From an uncultured Clostridia bacterium (lineage in GTDB: Bacteria > Bacillota > Clostridia > Oscillospirales > Ruminococcaceae): a stretch of DNA of 64,000 bases. The translations under genes were made by a program, and so were the position numbers. The DNA lies in assembly GCA_947389015.1 (NCBI GenBank), contig CANDVA010000013.1:16475-80474 (forward strand), in the 5' to 3' direction. The notes beneath the pieces are model-generated. The model saw only the letters and a list, made by a program, of their open reading frames with translations. It did no database searches and was not told the DNA's origin. Within the stretch, counting starts at the first letter, position 1; each line of letters opens with the position of its first letter. Shown piece by piece: positions 32,170-41,006 of this stretch.

Positions 32170-34251
32170 TTAAAGAATGGTTTTCGGCTGACCCTTATCG
32201 TCATAGTTGGTGGATATTTTTCCCGTAACGTAAGCTTGTATAACATTAGCGGCAAGAACCTTGGTGAACTCTCCCTTTTCAAGATACAGCGCAAACGCTA
32301 TCTCGGGGTTATCCGCAGGGTAAAAGCCTATCAGCGCGGAGTTCGTAACGTCGACAGCAGCCTCGGGAGTACCCGTCTTTACAGCAACGTTCTCCTTGCC
32401 AATGCCGACATAATCGTAAGGGCTGACCCAGCCCGCACCGTCGATGGTAAAGTTGACCTGCGTCGACGCAACGAGCTTCATTCCGTCATGTACCGCGGTC
32501 ATATATTTGTCCATATTCGGCTCCTTGGAGAAGTCCTCAGCGACTACGGGCTGCTTGTCGTACAGCTTTTCGGTGAAATCGTAGTTGTATACGGATTTGA
32601 CGATATGCGGCTCAAGACGGACGCCCTTATTCGCGATGGTCATAGCCTGCACGGCGAGGTGCATTGGCGTAAGCGCGGTCTCACACTGCCCTATGCCCGC
32701 CTGCACGATATTTCCCGGATACCATTCATATCCCATCTCCTCAAACAGCTCCATAGAGCTCATCTGTCCGAGGTTCATATTCAGCTCAAAGCCCAGATCC
32801 TTTCCTACGCCGAATCTGCCCGCCCAATACGCAAGTCTGTCAATTCCGAGCCGACGCGCGGTCTCGTAGAAGAAAATGTTGCAGGAAACGCGCAAAGCCT
32901 CGCGAACGGGAATATACCCATAGTGCCCTATTCCAAGGCAGGACGGCGTGTAGCCCGCGTAGTAGTGATATGTTCCCGTGCAGTTTATCTTCTCCTCGGG
33001 TGTGATAACGCCCTCCGCCATACCCGCCGTCGCAGTAATGGTCTTGAAGGTCGAGCCGGGACGGTATTCACCGAACAGCGCGCGGTTGAACAGCGGACCG
33101 TCGGAACGGTTCAGTACCTCGTTGTAATCCTTGAGCAGATCGTTGATATCGTAGGTCGGATAGGTCGCCGCGCCGAGCAGACCGCCCGTCTTGACGTCAA
33201 GCACCACGATAGCGCCCGATTTGCAGCCCTTTCCACGGAGCTGAGCGTCATATTTCTCGGTATAATACGGTGAATTAAGATACTCGATGTGATATCTCAG
33301 CATATCCTGCAAAAGCGATTGATACTCCGTATCGATAGTCAGCATGACCGACTTCCCCGCCACGGGCTCCTGTGTGACCTGATCCGATACGCTCAGTCCG
33401 TCCGCGCTCCTTGTTATCGTGCGCACTCCGCGCTGACCGCGCAGCTCGCTTTCAAGCGCCTGTTCGGTACCGTCGAGCCCGATAACGTCATTGAGAAGAT
33501 AGCCGCTATCCTTGAGTTCCGCATACTTCTCCGCCGAAATAGCGCCAACCGTACCTCTCAGATGCGCGGCGATGTCCCCGTCAAGATACTCGCGCTCCCA
33601 GCTCTCGGTGATGTCGACCCCGGGGAGCAGCGCGCCAAGCTCTTTAAGCTCAAGCACGGTATCCTCACCGATATCGCTCGCGAGCACAAACTTGGAGTTA
33701 AGCTCGGAGAAGTCCTTAATAAGCATTTCATAGCGCACGCCCGCAATGGCGCGGCGCATTTTCTCGTCATACTTATCGCTTATCTCATACTGCTTGTAAA
33801 GCTGAAAGACGCAGTTCTCCACGGTAGCGTAGCTGCCAACGTTGAGCCTTGACTTAAGCGTCTCGATCGCCGATTCGCGCTCCTCGTCAAATTTGTACGG
33901 CACAGTCCTGCTTATCGGCAGCGTGTCGTTCCACTTCTCGCCGTTCTTTTCGAGCACAGTCAGAACACGGTAGATTATCTCGTTCTCCGTACCCTTTTCG
34001 AGCGAGAAGTACTGAAAGTTAACGTTGTAAACTATCTTGTTCGTATTCAGTAGCTTTCCGTTAGCGTCGACTATCTGACCTCTTGCAGCTTCGATATCCT
34101 GTTCGGTAACGGTGCTCTCCTTTGTCATACTCAGATACCCCGCCCCGTCGACAATCTGGATCTTCAGCAGTCTTATCCCGCACAGAAACGAGATAACGAT
34201 AACAAACGCCGCCATAATGATAGAACGGACAACAGAAGAAATTTTTGACAT
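32170..34251 (-). CDS. mrdA: Penicillin-binding protein 2 (elongasome transpeptidase)
   Basis: Class B penicillin-binding protein that crosslinks peptidoglycan of the side wall during rod growth. The 693 residues comprise an N-terminal helix (about 9-29), a dimerisation domain starting with the R-G-x-I-x-D motif (RGQIVDANGKLL), and a transpeptidase domain with the active serine in S400-T-F-K403, SCN and KTGTPE. It is last in the mreB-mreC-mreD-mrdA operon. The partner glycosyltransferase RodA is not encoded alongside. Confidence 0.96.
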   Translation of the reverse strand: MSKISSVVRSIIMAAFVIVISFLCGIRLLKIQIVDGAGYLSMTKESTVTEQDIEAARGQIVDANGKLLNTNKIVYNVNFQYFSLEKGTENEIIYRVLTVLEKNGEKWNDTLPISRTVPYKFDEERESAIETLKSRLNVGSYATVENCVFQLYKQYEISDKYDEKMRRAIAGVRYEMLIKDFSELNSKFVLASDIGEDTVLELKELGALLPGVDITESWEREYLDGDIAAHLRGTVGAISAEKYAELKDSGYLLNDVIGLDGTEQALESELRGQRGVRTITRSADGLSVSDQVTQEPVAGKSVMLTIDTEYQSLLQDMLRYHIEYLNSPYYTEKYDAQLRGKGCKSGAIVVLDVKTGGLLGAATYPTYDINDLLKDYNEVLNRSDGPLFNRALFGEYRPGSTFKTITATAGMAEGVITPEEKINCTGTYHYYAGYTPSCLGIGHYGYIPVREALRVSCNIFFYETARRLGIDRLAYWAGRFGVGKDLGFELNMNLGQMSSMELFEEMGYEWYPGNIVQAGIGQCETALTPMHLAVQAMTIANKGVRLEPHIVKSVYNYDFTEKLYDKQPVVAEDFSKEPNMDKYMTAVHDGMKLVASTQVNFTIDGAGWVSPYDYVGIGKENVAVKTGTPEAAVDVTNSALIGFYPADNPEIAFALYLEKGEFTKVLAANVIQAYVTGKISTNYDDKGQPKTIL

Positions 34252-34286
34252 TATAAATCACCCGTCAATATTATATCCACTATAAA

Positions 34287-34886
34287 CTAATCTTTTTCTT
34301 TATACTCCGCCTCCTCGGCGCTCTGCGCGGACTCCTCGAGACGGCGCTGCTCCTTGGGTCGGAGCTTGTTTACGATAAATGTGACAAGGAAGTATATCGG
34401 TACCGAAAACAGTATCGCGCCGCCGTATGACGGCAGGACTACTCCCGTAAGCGATATCACGCTCTCCGCGCCCTCCCACATCCAGTGCAGGAAGAGAAAA
34501 TCCATCGCTCCCATTATAACCGCCACCGCCGCGTTGACGATAAAGTGGCTGATAAACGTCGCCTTTATCCAGAACCGCGCCAGCAGCGATATAAAAGGAC
34601 ACGCGCACAGCAGCCATATCGCGGAAAAACCCACGACGGTAACGCCGTTCGCCATATCCAGCATAAGTCCGCAGAACGTACCGAAAACGCCCGCCGCGAG
34701 GTCTCCCTCGTACATCGCGACCGCGGTCGCAAGAGGTATTATCAGCAGCGGACAGTACCCGCGTATTATCGGATTACACTCAAAAAGGTAAAACAAAAGC
34801 AAGACCGCGGCGTAAAGCAGCCAGCGCAGAAAACCGCGCAGCATCATCCTGCGCGAGCGCGCCTTGCTACCCATTATTTTTTTCAT
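34287..34886 (-). CDS. mreD: Rod shape-determining protein MreD
   Basis: A 199-residue integral membrane protein with five or six helices, between mreC and mrdA in the usual order. The sequence is poorly conserved in this family; the supporting features are PLLIIPLATAVAMYEGDLAAG and FGTFCGLMLDMANG, which match MreD's second and third helices. A charged tail of about 25 residues follows the last helix. The ATG at 34886 is 2 bp after the mreC stop, with GGAG overlapping the end of mreC. It ends with TAG. Confidence 0.88.
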   Translation of the reverse strand: MKKIMGSKARSRRMMLRGFLRWLLYAAVLLLFYLFECNPIIRGYCPLLIIPLATAVAMYEGDLAAGVFGTFCGLMLDMANGVTVVGFSAIWLLCACPFISLLARFWIKATFISHFIVNAAVAVIMGAMDFLFLHWMWEGAESVISLTGVVLPSYGGAILFSVPIYFLVTFIVNKLRPKEQRRLEESAQSAEEAEYKEKD

Positions 34887-34890
34887 CAGG

Positions 34891-35754
34891 TCACTCTCCG
34901 ATCTCAAACGGAATACCCTTTCCGCTGAAGTCCGTGATGACGAACGCCATAGTGACCGCTTTCACGTCCTCGGCGGGCTGTATCAGCGCGTGTCTTGACA
35001 GACCGTTCGGGTCGTCGTACACCTCCGTCACTGTCCCCACCATTATATCCGCGGGGAAAAGACCGCTCTTTCCCGATGTAAAAATTATATCTCCGACTTC
35101 AATATCCGCGTCTTTAAGTATATCGCTCATCAGGCACATTCCCTTTGTGGCGGACTCAACGGTGTTTTCGATAACTCCCGTGGTCTTAGAGCGCATAGTG
35201 TACACGCCGACATTCACGTCGGGGCTGATTATGGTCGTGACGCGGGCATAGTTTGCGGCAGTTCTCGTAACCCTGCCGACAAGTCCCACCGAGGTTATCA
35301 CGGGGTCGTTCTCGGAAAGACCGCTGTTCTCGCCTATGCCGACTGTAAAACCGCCGTATATATCGTTTGCATTGCGCGCGATAACGTCGCACGGCTCGGA
35401 AAATTGATAATCCTCGTTCTTCTGCTTCAGCTCAAGCATTTCGCGCAGGCGCTCGTTTTCCTTTTGGAGCGTCTCATAGTCCATTGTCTGCTTGTACATC
35501 TCGCTGAGCTTGGCGTTAAGCTCGTCGTTTTCCGTCTTGTATTTATCCGCGTTCACCAGCTTGTCGATAAAGCCCGAGACCCCGTCCGCGATACCGTTTG
35601 CGGCAGAAACGAAGGGATATGTTATCGTGCCGATTATCTGTTCGGGAGGCGTTTCCTTTCCGACCGTCACCGCCACATAAGTCATAAGTCCCAGCAACAG
35701 CGCGCCAATGCATATCAGTATCTTGAATTTAACGCTGTGAAAAAAATCCTTCAT
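34891..35754 (-). CDS. mreC: Rod shape-determining protein MreC
   Basis: A 287-residue bitopic protein linking MreB to the penicillin-binding proteins outside. There is one N-terminal helix (about 10-30), then a coiled coil (about 65-108; KTENDELNAKLSEMY, LQKENERLREMLELK) and a beta-rich C-terminal domain (about 120-275) with VITSVGLVGRVT and FTSGKSGLFPADIMVGTV, typical MreC blocks. It overlaps the upstream small gene by 4 bp (ATGA). Confidence 0.95.
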   Translation of the reverse strand: MKDFFHSVKFKILICIGALLLGLMTYVAVTVGKETPPEQIIGTITYPFVSAANGIADGVSGFIDKLVNADKYKTENDELNAKLSEMYKQTMDYETLQKENERLREMLELKQKNEDYQFSEPCDVIARNANDIYGGFTVGIGENSGLSENDPVITSVGLVGRVTRTAANYARVTTIISPDVNVGVYTMRSKTTGVIENTVESATKGMCLMSDILKDADIEVGDIIFTSGKSGLFPADIMVGTVTEVYDDPNGLSRHALIQPAEDVKAVTMAFVITDFSGKGIPFEIGE

Positions 35755-36056
35755 AGTTCACCACATTTTGTTGACAATATATCCAAAAAGTCTGCCGCAG
35801 ACATAGATATCCTCTTATAATATTCGGGAATACTGTGTTCCTCGTGAACCGCGTCTCTTATCGTAACAGTTCCGTTTATCCCGTCATACATCACGTTATA
35901 TTGATTGCACTCATACTCAAAGCTGATCATATGTCCAAGCTCAATAAGCCGTTTAAGGTCGTCGCACATTTCCTCGCAGGACAGCTCGATCCAAATAAAA
36001 TCGGCGAGCATCGGGTCATCTGACATTTCCCCGCTGCCCAAACGCTTTACGGTCAT
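35751..36056 (-). CDS. Conserved-position small protein between mreB and mreC
   Basis: A 101-residue acidic protein of unknown family. It has no membrane segment, and the composition is rich in Asp, Glu, Met and Cys (four Cys). The gene fits tightly between mreB (5 bp gap) and mreC (4 bp ATGA overlap), so it is certainly co-translated with the elongasome genes. The bulk of the sequence looks like a small alpha/beta domain. A regulatory or adaptor role with MreB/MreC is plausible only by position. Confidence 0.75.
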   Translation of the reverse strand: MTVKRLGSGEMSDDPMLADFIWIELSCEEMCDDLKRLIELGHMISFEYECNQYNVMYDGINGTVTIRDAVHEEHSIPEYYKRISMSAADFLDILSTKCGEL

Positions 36057-36061
36057 AATTA

Positions 36062-37081
36062 TCAGTAGATCATCTCGTCCTCGCTGAGAACGTCCTCAAG
36101 CTTGTCGATGTTCTCAAGAACCTTACCCGTGCCGTCCGCTACGCAGTCGAGCGGTCTTTCGGCGATCTTTACGGGCATACCCGTCTCCTCGTGAATAAGC
36201 TTGTCAAGACCGCGCAGCAGCGCTCCGCCGCCCGCGAGCATAATTCCGTTCTCGATGATATCCGCCGCGAGCTCGGGGGGACACTTCTCAAGAGTGGTCT
36301 TGATAGCGTCGATAACGTGCGACAGCGGCTCGGAGATAGCCTCGCGAACCTCCTCTGAGGTAATGGTGATGTTCTCGGGCAAGCCGTTGAGCAGGTTTCT
36401 GCCCTTTATGTCCATTACGGGCTCGTTATCGTCAGTCTTGAACGCCGAACCGATACCCGTCTTGATATTCTCGGCGGTACGCTCGCCTATGAGCAGATTG
36501 TATTTTTTCTTGATATAGTTGATTATTGCGGACTCAAACTCGTCGCCTGCGACCCTTACGGAACGCGCCGCAACGATACCGCCGAGGGAGATTATAGCGA
36601 CCTCGCTGGTACCGCCGCCGATATCGACGATCATGCTGCCCATAGGCTCCGCAACGGGCAGCCCCGCGCCGATAGCCGCAGCCATAGGCTCCTCGATAAT
36701 GGACACGCGCTTAGCGCCTGCCTGCTGCGCCGCTTCCTTAACGGCTCTGCGCTCTACCTCGGTAACACCCGACGGAATACAGATAATAACTCTCGCTTTG
36801 CTTCTGCCCTTGAGCGCTTTCTTTATAAACTGCGCGAGCATGATCGACGTCATGTCAAAATCCGCGATAACGCCGTCCTTGAGCGGTCTTACCGCAACGA
36901 TAGAGCCGGGAGTACGGCCGATAACGTCCTTGGCTTCCTGTCCCACATAGCGCACCTGACCCGCCTTTTTATCCACCGCGACAACCGACGGCTCGCGTAT
37001 GATAATGCCCTTGCCTCTCATATAAACCAACGTATTTGCCGTACCTAGATCGATACCGATATCCTTGTTCATTCCAAACAT
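36062..37081 (-). CDS. mreB: Rod shape-determining protein MreB
   Basis: Bacterial actin that organises side-wall synthesis. The 339-residue protein shows the actin-fold ATP motifs: [13 protein letters not shown] (phosphate 1), [18 protein letters not shown] (phosphate 2) and [16 protein letters not shown] (adenosine), with [13 protein letters not shown] between. The ATG at 37081 follows AGGAC; the frame stays open 23 codons further upstream but without ribosome site. It is first in the operon and has its own consensus promoter. Confidence 0.97.
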   Translation of the reverse strand: MFGMNKDIGIDLGTANTLVYMRGKGIIIREPSVVAVDKKAGQVRYVGQEAKDVIGRTPGSIVAVRPLKDGVIADFDMTSIMLAQFIKKALKGRSKARVIICIPSGVTEVERRAVKEAAQQAGAKRVSIIEEPMAAAIGAGLPVAEPMGSMIVDIGGGTSEVAIISLGGIVAARSVRVAGDEFESAIINYIKKKYNLLIGERTAENIKTGIGSAFKTDDNEPVMDIKGRNLLNGLPENITITSEEVREAISEPLSHVIDAIKTTLEKCPPELAADIIENGIMLAGGGALLRGLDKLIHEETGMPVKIAERPLDCVADGTGKVLENIDKLEDVLSEDEMIY

Positions 37082-37155
37082 TGTAAACTGTCCTCCGATA
37101 AAATGATTAGTTATATAAAGTAAATTGCTCTTCACAACACTATATACCAAGTTAA

Positions 37156-37184
37156 ATTATAACACTATTTTCACCAACTTTCAA
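37156..37184 (-). promoter_or_regulatory. Sigma-A promoter of the mre operon
   Basis: TTGAAA (37179-37184), 17 bp and a perfect TATAAT (37156-37161) on the minus strand, about 70 bp before mreB. Confidence 0.8.
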
Positions 37185-37252
37185 TATATTATTTATCTTA
37201 ATTTTTCCAAATTTAAAGAGGAATTTTTTGTCATTTTAACGGATAACCGTAA

Positions 37253-37277
37253 ATCGCCGCCCAATCCGGACGGCGAT
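37253..37277 (-). terminator. Hairpin after the mannanase gene
   Basis: Arms ATCGCCG (37253-37259) and CGGCGAT (37271-37277) with an 11-base loop, 8 bp past the stop. The T-tract is short (ATTTA), so the call is tentative. Confidence 0.45.
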
Positions 37278-37284
37278 ATAAAAA

Positions 37285-38349
37285 TTATTCAAATATCGAA
37301 CAGGGCTTGGAGGTCTTTTTTATGCCGTTGTCGCCGTTGACGAGTATCTCTCCCCAATCCGCGGAAAGCTCGTTACCGCTCCAGTCCTTGGCTATGTCAA
37401 GATATTCGACGCCACCGCCGTTGCCCTTCCACGACCAGCCCAGATAGCCGAGACTATTCTCTGCGCAGTACTGCATAATAAACGCCTCGTCAACGTCGCC
37501 GTCGCTGTGATTATATCCGAATTCGCCGACCACCACACACAGCTCCCGATCGGTAACTCCCTTGAGATTTGCCGTAATGGTTCGCTCATTCTTTCCTGCT
37601 GTGCCGTACATATGAATTGAAAACATAGTATTCTTGTCGGGATCGGAATCAAAAACCTCGCTGCCGTACTTGCGAATGCTCTCGCCGTACTGTCCCCAGC
37701 CTGCCGCGTCGGCCATTATCGTGTTCTTTATTCCCGCCTCGCGGAGCTTGGGGATAGCTTCGACATAGCCGTCGCGCCACGCCTCGGCGTTCCACTCGCC
37801 TATCCACTCGTTGGTGATGTTGAGGATGGCCGTATCGGCATACTTAGCGAGCACATCCTTCATCTCTATCCAGTAATTTACCGCGTTGTCGAGATAGCTG
37901 CGCTCGTCCATTCCGCAGCCGTCGTGGACCTCCACGACCGCTATCATCTTGCGCTCATTGCACTCCACAATAGTCCGTTCCAGATCCTCGGCGGTGGTTT
38001 TCTCCCACTGATCGCCGTCCGCGAGAACGATACGCACGGTGTTCGCGCCTGTTGCGGCAATACCGTCAAGCGCGGTCTCGAGCTGATCTTCAAACCACAC
38101 ATGAGCGTGATTGATACCGCGCATTATAAATTCATTGCCCTTAGCGTCGATCAGCCTGGTACCGTCAACCTTGAAACCGCCCTCGGAGACGGGCGGGGTA
38201 TCGCTGTCGGGATTTTCGGAAGAATTGTCCGAAACGCTGTCCGCAACGGACGAAGTACTGTTGTCCGAGGACGAATTATTATCATTGTTACAGCCCGTAA
38301 ACAACAGGCACAGCGACATCAGAGCCGCCAAAATAATATTTTTTCTCAT
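37285..38349 (-). CDS. Secreted lipoprotein beta-mannanase, GH5 (subfamily 8-like)
   Basis: A 354-residue surface lipoprotein. The signal peptide ends in a lipobox, LLFTGC with C20 as lipidated residue, followed by a Ser/Asn/Asp-rich linker to about residue 60. The catalytic domain matches Bacillus GH5_8 mannanases closely in layout: MRGINHAHVWF, GANTVRIVLADG, VVEVHDGCG, the acid/base glutamate in NITNEW, ADAAGWGQY, SIHMY and the nucleophile in VVGEFGYNH. It would cut beta-1,4-mannan outside the cell. The ATG follows GAGGAGA. It stands alone between ackA and mreB, without binding modules or sugar transport genes nearby. Confidence 0.9.
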   Translation of the reverse strand: MRKNIILAALMSLCLLFTGCNNDNNSSSDNSTSSVADSVSDNSSENPDSDTPPVSEGGFKVDGTRLIDAKGNEFIMRGINHAHVWFEDQLETALDGIAATGANTVRIVLADGDQWEKTTAEDLERTIVECNERKMIAVVEVHDGCGMDERSYLDNAVNYWIEMKDVLAKYADTAILNITNEWIGEWNAEAWRDGYVEAIPKLREAGIKNTIMADAAGWGQYGESIRKYGSEVFDSDPDKNTMFSIHMYGTAGKNERTITANLKGVTDRELCVVVGEFGYNHSDGDVDEAFIMQYCAENSLGYLGWSWKGNGGGVEYLDIAKDWSGNELSADWGEILVNGDNGIKKTSKPCSIFE

Positions 38350-38363
38350 GTTATCTCCTCTCA

Positions 38364-38406
38364 AAAACAGCGCCGCACAAGTAGCAGAACGGCTTCGCAC
38401 GGCGCT
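38364..38406 (-). terminator. Terminator after ackA
   Basis: Arms AGCGCCG (38369-38375) and CGGCGCT (38400-38406), extended inward by partial pairing, followed on the minus strand by GTTTTTG. It separates ackA from the mannanase gene. Confidence 0.7.
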
Positions 38407-38429
38407 TAAATATTCTTTTGTATATCCGG

Positions 38430-39635
38430 TTACTTCATTGACTCAACGAGCGCCTTGGTATCGCGCGCGATAAGCAGCTCCTCGTTGGTGGGCACTACCC
38501 ATACCTCTACCTTGCTGTCGGGAGCGGATATCTTGGTGAGCTTTCCGCGCAATCCCTCGTTAGCCTTGTCGTCGAGCTTGATTCCGAGATATTCCATATT
38601 GTGGCAAACGTCAGCGCGGAGATCGTCGGAATTCTCACCGATACCGCCCGTGAACAGAACAGCGTCCAGACCGTTCATTATCGCCGCGTAGGAGCCGATA
38701 TACTTCTTTATCTCGTATCGCAGCATTTCGCCCGCGAGAATAGCGCGCTTGTCGCCGTGCTGAGCCGCCGCCGAAATATCGCGGTTGTCGCTCGATACGC
38801 CCGAAACGCCGAGGAAGCCCGACTTCTTGTTGAGATAGTCGCTCATCTCGGAGGGCGAAAGCCCCAACTTATCCGCGACGAACGTTACCGCCGAAGCGTC
38901 TATCGCACCGCATCGCGTTCCCATAATAACGCCGTCCAACGGAGTAAAGCCCATGGACGTATCGATAGACTTGCCGCCCTCAATCGCCGTTATGGACGAG
39001 CCGTTGCCGAGATGGCAGGAAACGATCTTCAGGTCCTTGACGTCCTTGCCCATAGCGTCCGCGAGCGCCTGTGAAACAAATCTGTGCGACGTGCCGTGGA
39101 AGCCGTACTTTCTTACGTGGAACTTCTCGTAGCACTCGTAGGGCAGACCGAACATAAACGCCTTTTCGGGCATGGTCTGGTGGAACGCCGTATCGAATAC
39201 GACCACCTGCGGTGTGGTCTCGGGAATTACCTTCTTGCAAGCCCACAGCGCCAGCGCGTGAGGGTGATTATGTACGGGAGCAAGCTCCGCAAGATCGTCG
39301 ATCTGCTTGATGACCTCATCGGTAACAAGCGTGGTCTTATCGAAGATCTCCGCGCCTTGTACGATACGGTGACCGACAGCGGATATATCGTCCATGGACT
39401 TGAGCACGGAAGCCTCGCCCTTAGTCAACACGTCTACCAGCTTTTCAAACGCCTCGGTGTGCGTCGGAAACTCGCAGTCAACGTCAACGGTGCGTCCGTC
39501 GAACGTGGTGTGCCTGATATGACCGCCGATACCGATACGGTCGCAGTTGCCCTTTGCGATAACGCTCTCGTCGTCCATGTTCAGCAGCTGATACTTAAGC
39601 GAAGAACTGCCCGCGTTAATTACCAAAATCTTCAT
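38430..39635 (-). CDS. ackA: Acetate kinase
   Basis: Makes ATP and acetate from acetyl phosphate, the energy-yielding end of fermentation. The 401-residue protein carries the signature MKILVINAGSSSLKYQLL at the N-terminus, FDTAFHQTMP, GFHGTSHRFV, the phosphate-binding HLGNGSSITAI and GGIGENS. The ATG at 39635 lies behind AGGAGG with a slightly long spacing. pta is not adjacent. It has its own promoter and terminator and is thus a single-gene unit. Confidence 0.97.
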   Translation of the reverse strand: MKILVINAGSSSLKYQLLNMDDESVIAKGNCDRIGIGGHIRHTTFDGRTVDVDCEFPTHTEAFEKLVDVLTKGEASVLKSMDDISAVGHRIVQGAEIFDKTTLVTDEVIKQIDDLAELAPVHNHPHALALWACKKVIPETTPQVVVFDTAFHQTMPEKAFMFGLPYECYEKFHVRKYGFHGTSHRFVSQALADAMGKDVKDLKIVSCHLGNGSSITAIEGGKSIDTSMGFTPLDGVIMGTRCGAIDASAVTFVADKLGLSPSEMSDYLNKKSGFLGVSGVSSDNRDISAAAQHGDKRAILAGEMLRYEIKKYIGSYAAIMNGLDAVLFTGGIGENSDDLRADVCHNMEYLGIKLDDKANEGLRGKLTKISAPDSKVEVWVVPTNEELLIARDTKALVESMK

Positions 39636-39675
39636 TTTACCATATCCTCCTGAAATAAAATAATAATCCATTTAT

Positions 39676-39704
39676 ATTGTAAACCTTTTCACAAAAAAAA
39701 TCAA
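39676..39704 (-). promoter_or_regulatory. Sigma-A promoter of ackA
   Basis: TTGATT (39699-39704), 17 bp and TACAAT (39676-39681) on the minus strand, 40 bp before the ackA start. Confidence 0.7.
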
Positions 39705-39723
39705 GTATTTTTTAATATTTTTC

Positions 39724-39752
39724 TTGATTTTCCACAAAAATTGTTGTAAAAT
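39724..39752 (+). promoter_or_regulatory. Sigma-A promoter of tmcAL
   Basis: TTGATT (39724-39729), 17 bp and TAAAAT (39747-39752), divergent from the ackA promoter, 55 bp before tmcAL. Confidence 0.6.
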
Positions 39753-39807
39753 ATAACAAGAGGGTCATATATTTTTATAATACGTTAGAAATTTTTGGAG
39801 GATTTTT

Positions 39808-40962
39808 ATGAAGATCGGCGCTATAATCAGCGAGTACAACCCGTTTCACAACGGACATAAATATCATATAGAGCAGACGCGGGCGGCGGGGATCACGCAT
39901 ATCGCCGCCGTGATGAGCGGAAACTTCACGCAACGCGGCGACGCTGCGATCTACGACAAGCACGTCCGCGCAAGAACGGCGCTTGAAAACGGGGTCGATC
40001 TCATTATCGAGCTGCCCGCGCGTTATTCGCTTATGTCGGCGGAGGGGTTCGCGAGGGGCGCTGTGGAGATCGTCTCGGCGCTCGGATGCGTGGATACGCT
40101 GTCCTTCGGCAGCGAGAGCGGCGACATCGAGGCTCTCAAGGAGGCGTCGCGCGCTATCGAGTTCACCGCGCACACCGAGGAATTCGACAAGCTGATAAAG
40201 CGCGGCAAAAGTTATCCCGCGGCTTTGCAGGAGGCTATGCTCGAATATTACACAAAGGACGTGGCGGAGCTTATTGCCTCGCCTAACAACACTCTGGCGA
40301 TCGAATATCTGAGCGCGCTTGACGATATCGCAAGCCCGATAAAGCCGATGACGATCAAGCGGCTCGGAGCAGATCACGACAGCGACGACGAAGATGTGTT
40401 CATAAGCGCCTCGGCTATACGAAAGAAGATACTTAACGGAGGAGACGTTTCGGCGTTCGCACCCGCCGTCGGCGCTCCCTCAGCCGATATCTCGCGGCTT
40501 GAACGCGCGATACTCGCAAAGCTCCGCACTCTCCGCGCCGAGGACTTCGAGCGCTGCTACGACAGCATAGGCGGTCTCGCAGACAGGCTCGGGAAAGCCG
40601 TCCGCGGCGCAAGGTCGCTGTCGGAGCTGTACTTTCTCGCGAAGGCTAAGCGCTATACGCTGTCGAGTATCCGCCGCGCGGCGTTGTGCGCGTTTCTCGG
40701 TATCGACAAAAAATTAGCTGCCGAAAAGCCCGCGTACCTGCGCGTTCTCGGAATGAACTCCCGCGGCAAGGAGATACTCACCGAGGCAAAATGCCCTGTG
40801 CCGATAGACACGTCGCTCAAGGCGCTGTCGAAAACCTCGCGCGAGGCGTTTTATCAAGCCAATTTCGAGGCTCGCTGCACCGATATCTATTCGCTCGCGT
40901 TCGTCGAGCCAAGACCATGCGGAGTTGATTTCACCGCGCCGCCCGTCATCATTAACGAATAA
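39808..40962 (+). CDS. tmcAL: tRNA(Met) cytidine acetate ligase
   Basis: Uses ATP and acetate to form N4-acetylcytidine at the wobble position of elongator tRNA(Met), ensuring correct reading of AUG. The 384-residue protein (YlbM family) starts with GAIISEYNPFHNGHKYHIEQ, a nucleotidyltransferase HxGH-type motif, followed by VMSGNFTQRGDAAI and ISASAIRKKI. A GGAGG site precedes the ATG. It is divergent from ackA, which makes acetate, the tRNA-modifying substrate; whether that is more than chance is unknown. Confidence 0.95.
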   Translation: MKIGAIISEYNPFHNGHKYHIEQTRAAGITHIAAVMSGNFTQRGDAAIYDKHVRARTALENGVDLIIELPARYSLMSAEGFARGAVEIVSALGCVDTLSFGSESGDIEALKEASRAIEFTAHTEEFDKLIKRGKSYPAALQEAMLEYYTKDVAELIASPNNTLAIEYLSALDDIASPIKPMTIKRLGADHDSDDEDVFISASAIRKKILNGGDVSAFAPAVGAPSADISRLERAILAKLRTLRAEDFERCYDSIGGLADRLGKAVRGARSLSELYFLAKAKRYTLSSIRRAALCAFLGIDKKLAAEKPAYLRVLGMNSRGKEILTEAKCPVPIDTSLKALSKTSREAFYQANFEARCTDIYSLAFVEPRPCGVDFTAPPVIINE

Positions 40963-41006
40963 TTTTGTGAAAAACCCACAAAATATCACGACAGAGAGGA
41001 GAGCAA

